From contig CALJES010000001.1 in assembly GCA_938074205.1 (NCBI GenBank), positions 147,101 through 211,100 of the forward strand: a DNA stretch of 64,000 bases, written 5' to 3'. The notes beneath the pieces are model-generated. The model was not told the origin of the DNA. It saw nothing but the letters and a program-made list of their open reading frames with translations, and searched no databases. Shown here piece after piece: positions 25,042-33,927 of this stretch. A program made the translations under genes and the position numbers. How positions within the stretch are numbered: the stretch's first letter is position 1; each line of letters opens with the position of its first letter. The stretch is from an uncultured bacterium. GTDB lineage: Bacteria; Armatimonadota; UBA5829.

Positions 25042-27765
25042 CTATTCTTCCAAGAACCTTATCGGCTCGCTCAATTCCATTTTTGGCCAGAAAACACGTA
25101 CGGCGCGGCCAGTGGGTTTTTGGGTGTAAGGATCTATTTCGGCACCGGTCATTACGAATCCGGTGACGACAACGAATTTGCCGACGTTGGCTTCGTTGGC
25201 GTAGTAACCGTACCAGTAATCGTAGACCTTCAGCCCTATCGCGCCATTATCTGCCTCGACTCGGGAACCGTCGTCAATGTACATCCACGCGTTACCGTAG
25301 ATATCACTTCCGACAGCCAGCACTCTGCCACAAACGGTCCCATACATTCCATTGGTTTCCCGTCCGCAGAAGCCGGCTACTCCATCGTCAAGCCCACGGC
25401 GGCCGCCACCGCAAGCCTTGTGAGTAAGTCCTATGGGCTTAGGTATATCTACGCCGGATTCGATAATAGTGATGGCCGTTGCATATAGGTAGCGAGTGCC
25501 GTAACCAGAGGTGATGATGCCGGTCACGTTCACCTTTGAGCCCTCAGGAACGTCCGTTGGACTTGATAGACCCTTGCTGATCACCACCGGAATGGCGGCG
25601 CTGCGATCAGGCTCTTCCAAGAAGAACACCGGTCGCAGCGTGGAAGGATCGTTTTTATCTGGAAACGCGTTCGGGAAGTAACCGGTGCACACCTTGCCCG
25701 AAAGCGTTACTGCGCGGCCGTCTTCAACCTCTTTTGCCTCGCCGATTGTCGAGAATGATGTTTGCAGGGTCTCCGTCGTCAAACGGATATTGTCTATGTA
25801 AAGCTTCTGAGAACCACTCTGTGGAACCCCGTACATACCCGGACCGTTGACATAGAACAGCAGCCCTATGACTTCAGCGCGAGCATCTGCGGTACCGACT
25901 TTGTCCTGCGAAATGTCTATCTTGAAGGTTTGCCACTGGTCTGTTGGGCAGAACTCATGTGTTTGAGCATATCCATTAAAGGATCTTATGCGAACCCCGA
26001 AGCCGTAGCTGGTACTTGAATCCTCGACCTTGGCATCAAATACGAGCGTCTTATACTTCGACCAATCCGCGTGCAAAGTCTTCCGAGCGTAGGCTGAGGA
26101 ACTGCCCGGCGGTGTAAGACACGTAATCTTCAACGCGTATGCTCCGCCTGCGGCGTCGGTTGTTAGCTCCGTTGCAACTCCCTCCATGTACACTCCGCTG
26201 CCACTGGGGTACTCGTGCGTGCTGCGGTAGTACCAGTCGTCAATGTTTCCATCCTCGAAATCGTCCACGTTTGGATTGTCCACAACAGTAGGCGGAGCTG
26301 GTTCTTTTGAGAGCCGCAAGTTGTCGATGCGCAGAATTTGCCCAGCTGCAGTAGCAGGATCGTAATCATTTCTGCCGCAACGGTTCACATAGAATCTCAG
26401 CCACGAAACTTGGTCGACGTCGTAAGGTGTTAGGTCCACCGCAATCGTTTCCCAATTATCATAAGCGGAAGGATAGAACCAAATGTTGCCCCCCGCCGGA
26501 CCACTTACCACATTCGCAGAGAATCCTATGGGATAGTTCGGCTTTGCCGGATTGCCTTTCAGGACTTTGGCCTCGAATATCAGTGAGTTGTAATCCTCCC
26601 AGTCTTGGGTCTGTCCACCTCCCACAATCCAACTTCTGCGAGTATAAGCGGAAAGCGACGTTCCCGTAAGTTTGATGTCAAGAGATGCAGGTGCACTGAT
26701 AAAGTCCAACCAGTTGATAGACAGTGAAGTGTTATACATCCAGTCCCACCAGGGTGAGTACGTACCCGTGTCGAATGTATCCAGCCACACAACGTCAGGC
26801 GACGGAGGCAACGCGGTCTTAGTAAGCCTTATGTAATCAATGTATAGCCGCATTGGTTTTGTTGATGGATCATAAGCACCGATTCGGTTTACGTAGAACA
26901 ATATCTCGTTTACCTGGTCCCTCTCCATCGCAGATATATCAACCTGACAGGTAACATAGCTTGAACCCGGAACAAATTTCTTGAGTCGCACACTAGTACC
27001 GGCATTGTAAAGGCGTATAGAGAACCCATCCGTCGTCGTGCCGACAGCAAGCTTTACATCGAACTCCAATGTCTTGTAATCGTACCAATCCATAGTTTGC
27101 ACGGGGCGCCAGCGCACCAGGGCGTTATTGGACGTACCGGAAAGCTTTACAGAAAGCGCCATTGCCGGGGTCGATCCATCGTTAGGCGAGTCGTCCGTGG
27201 TCGTAGTGATTGTAGTCTGATAAGGTGGAGAAACTGGCGCTGACCATCTGGTAAGATCACCTGAAGAGAAGTCGGTCAGCACCCGAACTGGTTCGGTTGT
27301 GACCGGTTCGTTGGAAAGGCGAATATTGTCTATCGTGAGTATTTGACCTGCGTCTTGCCTGGTCTTATTGACGTAGATCACGATTTCCGTTATGCGGTCG
27401 CGTTGAATACCCGAAATGTCAAAGCTAATATTCCTAAACCCGGAAATGCTGGAATCCGAGTGGATTTCTCGGAGAAGAACGCTCCGATTATCGTTATAAA
27501 CACGAATCGAATAGCCGTTCCACTCGCCACCACTTATCTTGGCGTCGAACTGAAGTGTGGTATATGCGCTCCAGTCCGCTGGAACAGTAAATACACGGTG
27601 AGCCAAGGCATTTGCGCTATGCGCGCCCTGGCTGCCTGCAGTCTCCTGTATCGACAAAGCATGCACTGATCCCCCCGCTCCTGGAGAACTGAGTGAAAGA
27701 GTCGTATAATAGGGAGCTTCAATAAACCAGGCAGTCAAGTCGCCGCTTTCGAAGTCGTCAATCAC
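25042..27765 (-). CDS. Secreted-type protein with four carbohydrate-binding-like repeats and OB module
   Basis: A 907-residue open frame from GTG 27765. Four repeats of about 155 residues (roughly 1-150, 160-315, 325-485, 500-660) share DDFESGDLTAW-like openings, a YKTLxFDAKV core and RIDNIRLS-like endings. These are beta-sandwich carbohydrate-binding-like domains (CBM11/CIA30-type in appearance). Residues about 665-907 are the twin OB-like module found in two other secreted proteins here (VTLSGKVCTGYF, FFLEEPDRSAAIPVV, YGTVCGRVLAV, MYIDDGSRV). As read from GTG it has no signal peptide. A signal-peptide coding stretch lies directly upstream in the same frame, but is separated by a TAA. The gene is therefore a pseudogene, a sequencing error or a readthrough case. 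Confidence 0.75.
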   Translation of the reverse strand: MIDDFESGDLTAWFIEAPYYTTLSLSSPGAGGSVHALSIQETAGSQGAHSANALAHRVFTVPADWSAYTTLQFDAKISGGEWNGYSIRVYNDNRSVLLREIHSDSSISGFRNISFDISGIQRDRITEIVIYVNKTRQDAGQILTIDNIRLSNEPVTTEPVRVLTDFSSGDLTRWSAPVSPPYQTTITTTTDDSPNDGSTPAMALSVKLSGTSNNALVRWRPVQTMDWYDYKTLEFDVKLAVGTTTDGFSIRLYNAGTSVRLKKFVPGSSYVTCQVDISAMERDQVNEILFYVNRIGAYDPSTKPMRLYIDYIRLTKTALPPSPDVVWLDTFDTGTYSPWWDWMYNTSLSINWLDFISAPASLDIKLTGTSLSAYTRRSWIVGGGQTQDWEDYNSLIFEAKVLKGNPAKPNYPIGFSANVVSGPAGGNIWFYPSAYDNWETIAVDLTPYDVDQVSWLRFYVNRCGRNDYDPATAAGQILRIDNLRLSKEPAPPTVVDNPNVDDFEDGNIDDWYYRSTHEYPSGSGVYMEGVATELTTDAAGGAYALKITCLTPPGSSSAYARKTLHADWSKYKTLVFDAKVEDSSTSYGFGVRIRSFNGYAQTHEFCPTDQWQTFKIDISQDKVGTADARAEVIGLLFYVNGPGMYGVPQSGSQKLYIDNIRLTTETLQTSFSTIGEAKEVEDGRAVTLSGKVCTGYFPNAFPDKNDPSTLRPVFFLEEPDRSAAIPVVISKGLSSPTDVPEGSKVNVTGIITSGYGTRYLYATAITIIESGVDIPKPIGLTHKACGGGRRGLDDGVAGFCGRETNGMYGTVCGRVLAVGSDIYGNAWMYIDDGSRVEADNGAIGLKVYDYWYGYYANEANVGKFVVVTGFVMTGAEIDPYTQKPTGRAVRVFWPKMELSEPIRFLEE

Positions 27766-27834
27766 GAGACTCCAAGCAGGTTAGACCGAGAAAAGGAACA
27801 ATACGCCGAGTAGAAACACAGGAACGCGATTCAT
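27766..27834 (-). pseudogene. Signal-peptide segment cut off by an in-frame TAA
   Basis: ATG at 27834 starts MNRVPVFLLGVLFLFSV, then TAA (27783-27781), then PAWSLVIDDFESGD continuing in the same frame into the secreted-repeat protein. Removing the one stop gives an ordinary 20-25-residue signal peptide. A promoter with good spacing lies 80 nt further upstream. Confidence 0.7.
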
Positions 27835-27915
27835 AAGGTACCTACGGCAAATAAAGATCATCCCCCTCTGGGAAACTACGGCCATCCGTGGCAATGAGCG
27901 TTACTACCAACACGC

Positions 27916-27944
27916 ATAGTAGCCCAATGTTTGCGCCTTGTCAA
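27916..27944 (-). promoter_or_regulatory. Sigma-70-type promoter of the repeat-containing secreted protein
   Basis: Minus strand: TTGACA (27944-27939), a 17-bp spacer and TACTAT (27921-27916). It supports transcription of the interrupted reading frame starting at ATG 27834. Confidence 0.6.
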
Positions 27945-28043
27945 TTTCAACCACACTAACAAGAAAATATAAAAAATGTCGGCATCTGTGGTACGGTAGT
28001 AGGTGTACGCCTGCGGGACTACAAGCGGATGGCTGTTACAATA

Positions 28044-28078
28044 ATAGTCGGTCAAGCAAACAAGTTACAACCGACTAT
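28044..28078 (-). terminator. Probable terminator of zinc-ribbon protein gene
   Basis: A 9-bp inverted repeat, ATAGTCGGT (28044-28052) with ACCGACTAT (28070-28078), has a 17-nt loop. It begins 5 nt after the stop of the gene at 28084 and is followed on the minus strand by TATTGT. Confidence 0.5.
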
Positions 28079-28083
28079 CGATC

Positions 28084-28989
28084 CTAGAAGCCCATAATGC
28101 TTCCGCTAATTTCTTGCTCACGGGGTACATTGAAGGGTTTTTGCATATCATATTTGGCTACTAGCTCATTTAGTTTGGTATCAGCGTGGTCGGCCGCTAG
28201 ATCGATGTTTCGTTGAATTGACGGATCGTTTTTCATGCGCTGCAGTTCACGTAAAAGCCTGGACATGTCGTTCGGGTCCATAATGTTGACGCGTTGCAAA
28301 CCCTGGGCAATCGCACCGATGGCTTCTGTCTCCCTTCGCAGAAGTTCCCTGTAAGCTCCGGAGAATTCCCTACACTCGTTCGGTGCCGGCTTCTTATCAA
28401 AGTATTCAAGGGTGCTGAGCCAGTTCTTGTATTGGCGAGCTAACTCATTCTTCGCGTCCTTGAGCGGGTCAATGTCGACCTTGCTGTCAGGATCCGCTGC
28501 CATATCTATCAGCTTGAGAAGAGTAGTTGCCTGACTACCTGTGCTGGAAAGCATCAGCGCTTCTCCGGTGTCCCTAAGCAACATTTGTCGGTGCTGTTCC
28601 ACCTTTCTGACAAACTCAAGGTAATCGACAACCTCTTTAGGCGGTTTAGGCTTTTTGACCTCTGTCGGCATCGGAGAGGCTGGCGGCTTAACTGCCGGAG
28701 GAGCAGTCACAACATTGCCCGGCTGCGAAGCTGGGGGAGGCGCCGTCACCACATTCCCCGGCTTTGTTGTCCCTGCAGGTACTTGGGTTATGGTTGGCCT
28801 CGAACGAGATGCCATCATGGCGGCCAACGCGATCGCTATAATGCCAACTGTAGCCAAAGCTGCTAGGATAAAGAAAATCGTTCTTTTCTTGCGCGGTTTT
28901 TCAGAGGAAGCATACTCGTTTGTGGTACCGCACTTAGGACAATGCCGCGTTTGCTCGGGAAGGTCCAAGCCGCACTTTGCACACTTCAT
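28084..28989 (-). CDS. Zinc-ribbon, single-pass membrane protein with coiled C-terminal domain
   Basis: 301 residues. It opens with a zinc ribbon, MKCAKCGLDLPEQTRHCPKC (Cys pairs at 3/6 and 17/20). After a basic stretch (KPRKKR) one transmembrane helix follows (about residues 38-60), then a Pro/Ala/Thr-rich linker with two PGNVVTAPP repeats. The C-terminal domain of about 170 residues is mostly helical and charged, with no family I can name. The ATG at 28989 is preceded by GGGAGGTGACAACT, a strong ribosome-binding site. The same frame stays open far upstream, but that part is antisense to the CDF gene and lacks coding character. The function is unknown; zinc-ribbon plus membrane-anchor proteins of this build are common in several phyla. 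Confidence 0.8.
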   Translation of the reverse strand: MKCAKCGLDLPEQTRHCPKCGTTNEYASSEKPRKKRTIFFILAALATVGIIAIALAAMMASRSRPTITQVPAGTTKPGNVVTAPPPASQPGNVVTAPPAVKPPASPMPTEVKKPKPPKEVVDYLEFVRKVEQHRQMLLRDTGEALMLSSTGSQATTLLKLIDMAADPDSKVDIDPLKDAKNELARQYKNWLSTLEYFDKKPAPNECREFSGAYRELLRRETEAIGAIAQGLQRVNIMDPNDMSRLLRELQRMKNDPSIQRNIDLAADHADTKLNELVAKYDMQKPFNVPREQEISGSIMGF

Positions 28990-29012
28990 AGTTGTCACCT
29001 CCCTTGAATTCC

Positions 29013-29042
29013 AGTATACCACGGGAGCAAGACCCAGCGAAA
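29013..29042 (-). promoter_or_regulatory. Probable promoter of zinc-ribbon protein gene (extended -10)
   Basis: Minus strand: TGGTATACT, an extended -10 with TATACT at 29018-29013, and a weak TTTCGC -35 at 29042-29037 (18-bp spacer). The -10 is 24 nt from the ATG. Confidence 0.5.
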
Positions 29043-29078
29043 CGGTAGTCGCTAAACACGATGACCGCATTGGTGCTT

Positions 29079-29107
29079 TTGACGACCAAAAACAGTAGGT
29101 GTATAAT
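29079..29107 (+). promoter_or_regulatory. Sigma-70-type promoter of the CDF transporter gene
   Basis: TTGACG (29079-29084), a 17-bp spacer and a perfect TATAAT (29102-29107). The start codon is 34 nt downstream. Confidence 0.8.
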
Positions 29108-29140
29108 CCATCCTGTTTGCACTCTTTCCTGAGGTCCACA

Positions 29141-30070
29141 ATGGACAAGCGAGGTTTTGCAGCCGCACTCTCAGTAGCGTCCAACTCTTTGCTCGTAGCA
29201 GCGAAGCTTTTGGTCGGTTTACTAACCGGCTCCGTTAGCGTAATATCCGAGGCTGCCCATTCCGGACTAGACCTCTTCGCAGCTGTGATAGCATACTTCA
29301 GCGTTAAAATCTGTAGCAAACCCGCCGACCACGAACATCCATTCGGGCACGGAAAGTTTGAAAACCTCTCCGGAGCTGTCGAGGCGTTCTTGATACTGCT
29401 GGCAGCCATTTTCATCATCCACGAATCGCTTGACAAGCTGCGCAATCCCAGGGCAGTTGAAACACCCGAATGGGGATTATTAGTTATGGCTGTTTCCATA
29501 GTCGTCAACATCTTTGTCTCAAGGTACCTTTTCAAGGTGGCAAAACTCACCGATTCAATTGCGCTAGAAGCCGACGCCTGCCACCTATCCACCGATGTGT
29601 GGACTTCGATAGGAGTCTTTGTCGGTCTCGGTATACTCAAGCTGACTGATTGGCATATAGTTGATCCGATTGTGGCCATAGCCGTTGCGTTGATGATAAT
29701 AAGGGTGGCCTTTTCTTTGACTTGGAAAGCTGCAGGTCCGTTGCTTGACCAAAAGCTGCCTGATGGGGAAGTTAGAGAGGTCCGAGCGGTTGTGATGAGC
29801 AACCCTCGCGTTGTGGGATATCACAAACTTCGAACACGAAAGTCCGGTCCGTACCGCGAGATAGACTACCACCTGATCGTTCCCGGTGACATATCGGTCG
29901 ACGAAGCACACCAGATAGCGGAACACATAGAGGACGAAATCCGCCGTCGGTACCCGGGGGCGCACGTTGTGACCCACATAGAACCGGACACAGCAGAAAC
30001 AGTGGACGAACCGGGAACCCATATAAGGAAAAGGACTCCAAGAGGAATGCGGGACACCTCGCAATCTTAA
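29141..30070 (+). CDS. Cation diffusion facilitator (CDF) family transporter
   Basis: A 309-residue divalent-metal/proton antiporter of the CDF family (FieF/ZitB-like). Metal site A is formed by SEAAHSGLD on TM2 and ADACHLSTD on TM5, both HxxxD. A conserved DHEHPFGHGKFENLS loop lies between TM2 and TM3, six membrane helices are present, and the C-terminal cytoplasmic domain (about 210-290) carries GYHKLRTRKSGPYREIDYHL. HxxxD on both helices suits Zn, Cd or Fe; the specificity is not provable by eye. I chose ATG 29141 (GAGGTCC 7 nt upstream, just downstream of a perfect promoter). An upstream in-frame start at 29099 would lie within the -35/-10 region. Confidence 0.92.
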   Translation: MDKRGFAAALSVASNSLLVAAKLLVGLLTGSVSVISEAAHSGLDLFAAVIAYFSVKICSKPADHEHPFGHGKFENLSGAVEAFLILLAAIFIIHESLDKLRNPRAVETPEWGLLVMAVSIVVNIFVSRYLFKVAKLTDSIALEADACHLSTDVWTSIGVFVGLGILKLTDWHIVDPIVAIAVALMIIRVAFSLTWKAAGPLLDQKLPDGEVREVRAVVMSNPRVVGYHKLRTRKSGPYREIDYHLIVPGDISVDEAHQIAEHIEDEIRRRYPGAHVVTHIEPDTAETVDEPGTHIRKRTPRGMRDTSQS

Positions 30071-30083
30071 CCAACCTGCACGG

Positions 30084-30124
30084 TTTAGCAACCTTTGCTA
30101 AAGCCAGCGAATTTGTGCTATCCT
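30084..30124 (+). promoter_or_regulatory. Candidate promoter and overlapping inverted repeat before hisC
   Basis: TTGCTA (30095-30100), an 18-bp spacer and TATCCT (30119-30124). The -35 lies inside the inverted repeat TTTAGCA-N5-TGCTAAA (30084-30102), which could be an operator or the weak terminator of the CDF gene. Confidence 0.4.
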
Positions 30125-30149
30125 TTCACCATCTCCAGGAGGATTCGAA

Positions 30150-31250
30150 GTGATAGACTCGTCTAGATTGTGCAGAAAATGCATATTGAGACTTACACCA
30201 TACGTTCCCGGCAAGCCGGTAGAAGAGGTCAAGCGCGAGCTGGGTATTGAAGACGTGATCAAACTTGCTTCGAACGAGAATCCCTTAGGTCCATCTCCGG
30301 CTGCGCTGGAGGCTATGCGGCAAGCACTTCTAAACGTTGCCCAGTATCCCGAGGGAAGCTGCTACGAGCTTCGCCAGGCTCTTGCAAAGCACCTGGACGT
30401 AGATCCGGAAATGTTGATCTTCGGAGCAGGCGCCGACGAGGTGATCCATTATATCGGCATTGCGCTACTCGACGAAGGCGATGAAATAGTGCAAGCCCAC
30501 CCGAGTTTCGTACAATACTGCACCGCAGCAACACTGATGGACTGCCCTACTCGTCTGGTGCCACTGAAAAATTGGACGCACGACCTTGAGGCGATGCTAG
30601 CTGAAGTAAACGACAAGACGAAGCTGTTTTTCATTTCGAATCCAAACAACCCCACGGGCACAATAGTTGGTGCAGATGAAGTAGAAGCGGTCTTGGACAA
30701 GCTGCCCGAGCGATGCATTTTGGTCCTGGATGAAGCGTATTACGAGTACGTGGACGATCCGGGGTACACGCGGTCGATCGAATGGGTAAAGGCGGGTCGA
30801 AATGTGATTGCTCTCCGCACGTTTTCCAAAGCCTATGGGCTTGCAGGCCTACGCATAGGATACGGAATCGGACCCAAGCATCTGATTGAGCTACTCGAGA
30901 GGGTAAGGCTCCCTTTCAATGTAAACAGTGTAGCTCAAGCAGGAGCATTGGCTAGTCTTGCAGATCCGGAGCAGGTCAGGAGGACGCGCGAGCTTAACCG
31001 GAGAGCGAAGGAGTACATATACGCCGAGCTGGATAAAATGGGCCTGCCATATACACCCACCCAAGCCAACTTTGTCTGGATCGACGTGCAGCGAGACTGT
31101 AAAGAAGTGTTTAACCAGCTCCTCAGAAGAGGAGTGATAGTGAGAACCGGAGACATCTTCGGAGCACCTACTCACATACGCGTCACAACGGGAACAGACG
31201 AGCAGAATGAAAGATTCATCTCAGCCCTGCGGGAGGTAATGGCGAAATGA
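30150..31250 (+). CDS. hisC: Histidinol-phosphate aminotransferase
   Basis: A 366-residue PLP-dependent fold-type-I aminotransferase of the HisC group. It has [19 protein letters not shown] (residues 38-56), [23 protein letters not shown], and the PLP lysine in [16 protein letters not shown]; the substrate-phosphate arginine is near the C-terminus in [14 protein letters not shown]. HisC interconverts histidinol-phosphate and imidazole-acetol-phosphate. In gene neighbourhoods with aroF and tyrA, as here, the enzyme often also works as an aromatic aminotransferase, so tyrosine/phenylalanine synthesis may be its main role. The start is GTG 30150 with AGGAGG upstream. The 4-nt ATGA overlap with aroF shows translational coupling. 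Confidence 0.92.
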   Translation: MIDSSRLCRKCILRLTPYVPGKPVEEVKRELGIEDVIKLASNENPLGPSPAALEAMRQALLNVAQYPEGSCYELRQALAKHLDVDPEMLIFGAGADEVIHYIGIALLDEGDEIVQAHPSFVQYCTAATLMDCPTRLVPLKNWTHDLEAMLAEVNDKTKLFFISNPNNPTGTIVGADEVEAVLDKLPERCILVLDEAYYEYVDDPGYTRSIEWVKAGRNVIALRTFSKAYGLAGLRIGYGIGPKHLIELLERVRLPFNVNSVAQAGALASLADPEQVRRTRELNRRAKEYIYAELDKMGLPYTPTQANFVWIDVQRDCKEVFNQLLRRGVIVRTGDIFGAPTHIRVTTGTDEQNERFISALREVMAK

Positions 31251-32269
31251 TCATTATTCTCGCGCCTTCGGCAACTGACTCCGATATAGACGAGCTGGTT
31301 AATAACCTCAAAGAACGAGGTTACGGCGTCCACCTGTCTAAAGGTGTCGAAAAAACAATAGTTGGCGTAATAGGCGCGCATGACGATCAAAAGCCAGTTC
31401 TGGCTGAACAACTTTCTTCACTTGCTTACGTAGAGCGCGTAGTCCCCATTCTCAAACCTTACAAGGTAGTTTCGCGAGAGTTCAAACCTGAAAAGACTAT
31501 CGTACGTGTTGGCGGAGTGGATATCGGAGGACAGAAGGTCATTGTCATGGCAGGACCCTGCTCTGTGGAAAATGAGCAGATGACCTTGGAAGTGGCTGCC
31601 GCTGTGAAGGCTGCAGGAGCCAGCATACTGCGCGGCGGAGCATTCAAACCTAGCACCTCGCCGTACAGCTTCCAAGGACTAGGCGAAGAGGGTTTGAAGA
31701 TCCTCGCAACCGCTCGAGAGGCAACAGGTATGCCCATTATAACCGAGGTGATGGATACTCGCGATGTCGAATTGGTAGCGCGCTATGCAGATATCCTGCA
31801 AATCGGTACCAGGAACATGACCAACTTCTCGCTGCTGCGAGAGGTCGGGGCTGTCAAGAAACCGGTTATGCTCAAACGAGGTATGTCATCCACTATAGAA
31901 GAATGGTTACAGGCGGCGGAGTATATCGCCAATAGAGGCAACTATGACATAATCCTGTGTGAACGCGGAATTCGGACATTCGAAACCTACACGCGCAACA
32001 CGTTTGACGTGTCCAGCATCCCGGCGGTACTGGAACTTAGTCATCTACCAATAGTTGCTGATCCGAGCCACGGGACAGGTTTGTACAAATTAGTTCCTCC
32101 TGTGGCGCGGGCGGCCGTAGCCGCCGGAGCAGATGGAATTATGGTCGAGGTTCACCCCCACCCTGAAAAAGCACTGAAGGACGGCGCACAATCTCTAACT
32201 CCTCAGAATTTCTCACTGCTAATGAAAGACCTTGCAGCTGTTGCACGGGCAGTTGGTAGGTATGTCTGA
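31247..32269 (+). CDS. aroF: 3-deoxy-7-phosphoheptulonate synthase (DAHP synthase, type I-beta)
   Basis: A 340-residue shikimate-pathway entry enzyme condensing PEP and erythrose-4-phosphate. The N-terminal ferredoxin-like regulatory domain (residues about 1-70, [18 protein letters not shown]) marks the I-beta, Thermotoga-like form, which is usually feedback-inhibited by Tyr/Phe through that domain. The catalytic barrel has [62 protein letters not shown] and VADPSHGTG, with all the metal and phosphate ligands present. It overlaps hisC by 4 nt and tyrA by 1 nt. Confidence 0.96.
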   Translation: MIIILAPSATDSDIDELVNNLKERGYGVHLSKGVEKTIVGVIGAHDDQKPVLAEQLSSLAYVERVVPILKPYKVVSREFKPEKTIVRVGGVDIGGQKVIVMAGPCSVENEQMTLEVAAAVKAAGASILRGGAFKPSTSPYSFQGLGEEGLKILATAREATGMPIITEVMDTRDVELVARYADILQIGTRNMTNFSLLREVGAVKKPVMLKRGMSSTIEEWLQAAEYIANRGNYDIILCERGIRTFETYTRNTFDVSSIPAVLELSHLPIVADPSHGTGLYKLVPPVARAAVAAGADGIMVEVHPHPEKALKDGAQSLTPQNFSLLMKDLAAVARAVGRYV

Positions 32270-33195
32270 TGCCTCGCAAGTTGAAACAACCTGTTTTTGA
32301 TACCATAGCCATAGTCGGCGTCGGATTGATTGGCGGATCTCTAGGAATGGCTGCAAGAGAATTCTCTGCGGCCCGGCAGGTGATCGGCATCGGCCGAACC
32401 GAGCAAAAGTTAATGAAGGCAAAGCTTCTGGGAGCAATAGACAGCTACTCGCTTGATATCGCAGCAGGAGTCAGAGGAGCAGACTTTGTAGTCATCGCAA
32501 CACCCGTCCGGACAATCATACCCACACTTGAGATAGCAGCATCTGCTCTCAAACCGGGCACCGTAGTGACCGATGTCGGCAGCACTAAGAAAGAGATAGT
32601 AGAGCAAGCAACGAAATTGATGCCCGAAGGTTGTAGTTTCGTAGGCGGACATCCTATGGCCGGATCCGAGGAATCGGGCGTCGAGTCAGCACTGCCAAGC
32701 ATGTTTGTCGGTGCAACTTATGTGCTGACGCCCACCGCTGAGACAAGTTTGGACGCGTTACAGAAAATGTCGCGGTTTGTTGAGGCGATCGGCGCAAAGG
32801 TCGAAGTAATGAGCCCAGAACAACACGACGCTGCCGTCGCTTTGATAAGCCATCTACCACACGCTGTATCTGCAGCACTGCTCCATACCGTTGTGAAATC
32901 GCATCGAGGATCAGCGCTCAATAGGCTCGCAGAAAACTTAGATGGAGTGCAAGCTCTAAGACTTGCAGCCGGTAGCTTTAGGGATCTGACCAGAATCTCG
33001 AATAGCCCACCGGAGATATGGCGTGACATATGCCTTACGAACGCCAGTGAAATATCCAAAGCTATTGACCGCCTAAAATCTATTTTAGGGGAGCTGCAAG
33101 CTGCAATAGCTGCCGGCAACGAAGAAGAGTTATTCAAATTCTTCGAGGAAGCACGACAAGTCAGGCAGGCTTATCTGCGGTTGAAAGACAAATGA
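32269..33195 (+). CDS. tyrA: Prephenate/arogenate dehydrogenase
   Basis: A 308-residue TyrA. It has a Rossmann NAD(P) motif IAIVGVGLIGGSLGMAARE (residues 12-30), the conserved VVTDVGSTKKEIVEQA, then FVGGHPMAGSEESGVESA with the catalytic His, and a helical dimerisation domain (VALISHLPHAVSAAL, RLAAGSFRDLTRIS). It oxidatively decarboxylates prephenate or arogenate towards tyrosine. There is no fused chorismate mutase or ACT domain. The ATG shares its first base with the aroF stop, and the 3' end overlaps cmk by 4 nt. Confidence 0.95.
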   Translation: MPRKLKQPVFDTIAIVGVGLIGGSLGMAAREFSAARQVIGIGRTEQKLMKAKLLGAIDSYSLDIAAGVRGADFVVIATPVRTIIPTLEIAASALKPGTVVTDVGSTKKEIVEQATKLMPEGCSFVGGHPMAGSEESGVESALPSMFVGATYVLTPTAETSLDALQKMSRFVEAIGAKVEVMSPEQHDAAVALISHLPHAVSAALLHTVVKSHRGSALNRLAENLDGVQALRLAAGSFRDLTRISNSPPEIWRDICLTNASEISKAIDRLKSILGELQAAIAAGNEEELFKFFEEARQVRQAYLRLKDK

Positions 33196-33893
33196 AGCGG
33201 CCCATAATAGCCATTGATGGGCCGGCAGCAGCCGGCAAGAGCACCGTAGCAAAGAGGGTGGCCGAAAAACTCGGCTACATTTATATCGATACAGGTGCGA
33301 TGTATAGGGCTGTGGCGTGGAAGGCACTAAAAGAGAAAATCCCCATCACTGACCACGCGCGCGTTACCGCTTTGGCAAATCGCATTGACATACGCTTCGA
33401 AAAGGCTAACGGCGAGCAGCGTATTCTCGTAGACGGCGAGGATGTGACAGAAGCAATACGTACCCCCGAATCCAGCCGGCTTTCGTCCGCCGTCAGTGCA
33501 ATAAAGGGCGTTCGAAAAAGGTTGGCGGATCTACAACGAAAAATGGGAGAAGCCGGCGGAGTTGTGATGGAGGGCCGCGATATAGGAACCGTAATATTCC
33601 CGAATGCTGAGGTCAAAGTGTTTCTAACTGCCTCCTCAGAGGAGCGTGCGCGAAGACGTACTAACCAACTTCGCGAAATCGGGATTGATGCGGATGTCGA
33701 GGAGGTCGCCAGGGAAATATCGGATCGTGATCTCCGCGACAGTTCGCGATCCGAAGCGCCACTCAAGCAGGCTCCCGACGCTGTGTTAATCGAAACAGAC
33801 TCGATGAGCGTGGACGAAGTGATTGACAAAATAATCGCTCTTCACAACGAGCGCATTTCCTCGCGCTCCACCGAATCCAAATCAGCCGACTGA
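33192..33893 (+). CDS. cmk: Cytidylate kinase
   Basis: A 233-residue CMP/dCMP kinase. It has the P-loop IAIDGPAAAGKSTVAKRVAE (residues 5-24), YIDTGAMYRAVAWKAL, the CMP-binding insert near SRLSSAVSAIKGVRKRL, and MEGRDIGTVIFPNAEVKVFL with the conserved RDIGT. It recycles CMP into the CDP pool for nucleic-acid and lipid synthesis. It overlaps tyrA by 4 nt and precedes plsC by 34 bp; the tyrA-cmk-plsC order is seen in several phyla. Confidence 0.96.
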   Translation: MKRPIIAIDGPAAAGKSTVAKRVAEKLGYIYIDTGAMYRAVAWKALKEKIPITDHARVTALANRIDIRFEKANGEQRILVDGEDVTEAIRTPESSRLSSAVSAIKGVRKRLADLQRKMGEAGGVVMEGRDIGTVIFPNAEVKVFLTASSEERARRRTNQLREIGIDADVEEVAREISDRDLRDSSRSEAPLKQAPDAVLIETDSMSVDEVIDKIIALHNERISSRSTESKSAD

Positions 33894-33927
33894 ATAGGCT
33901 CAGAAAACTACGCAGCAAACCTGAACT

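Noticed and set aside
28990..29802. Upstream extension of the zinc-ribbon gene to a 572-codon frame
   Set aside because: The extra part is antisense to the CDF transporter, has Ser/Thr/Ala-rich shadow composition, and a strong ribosome-binding site marks the ATG at 28989.
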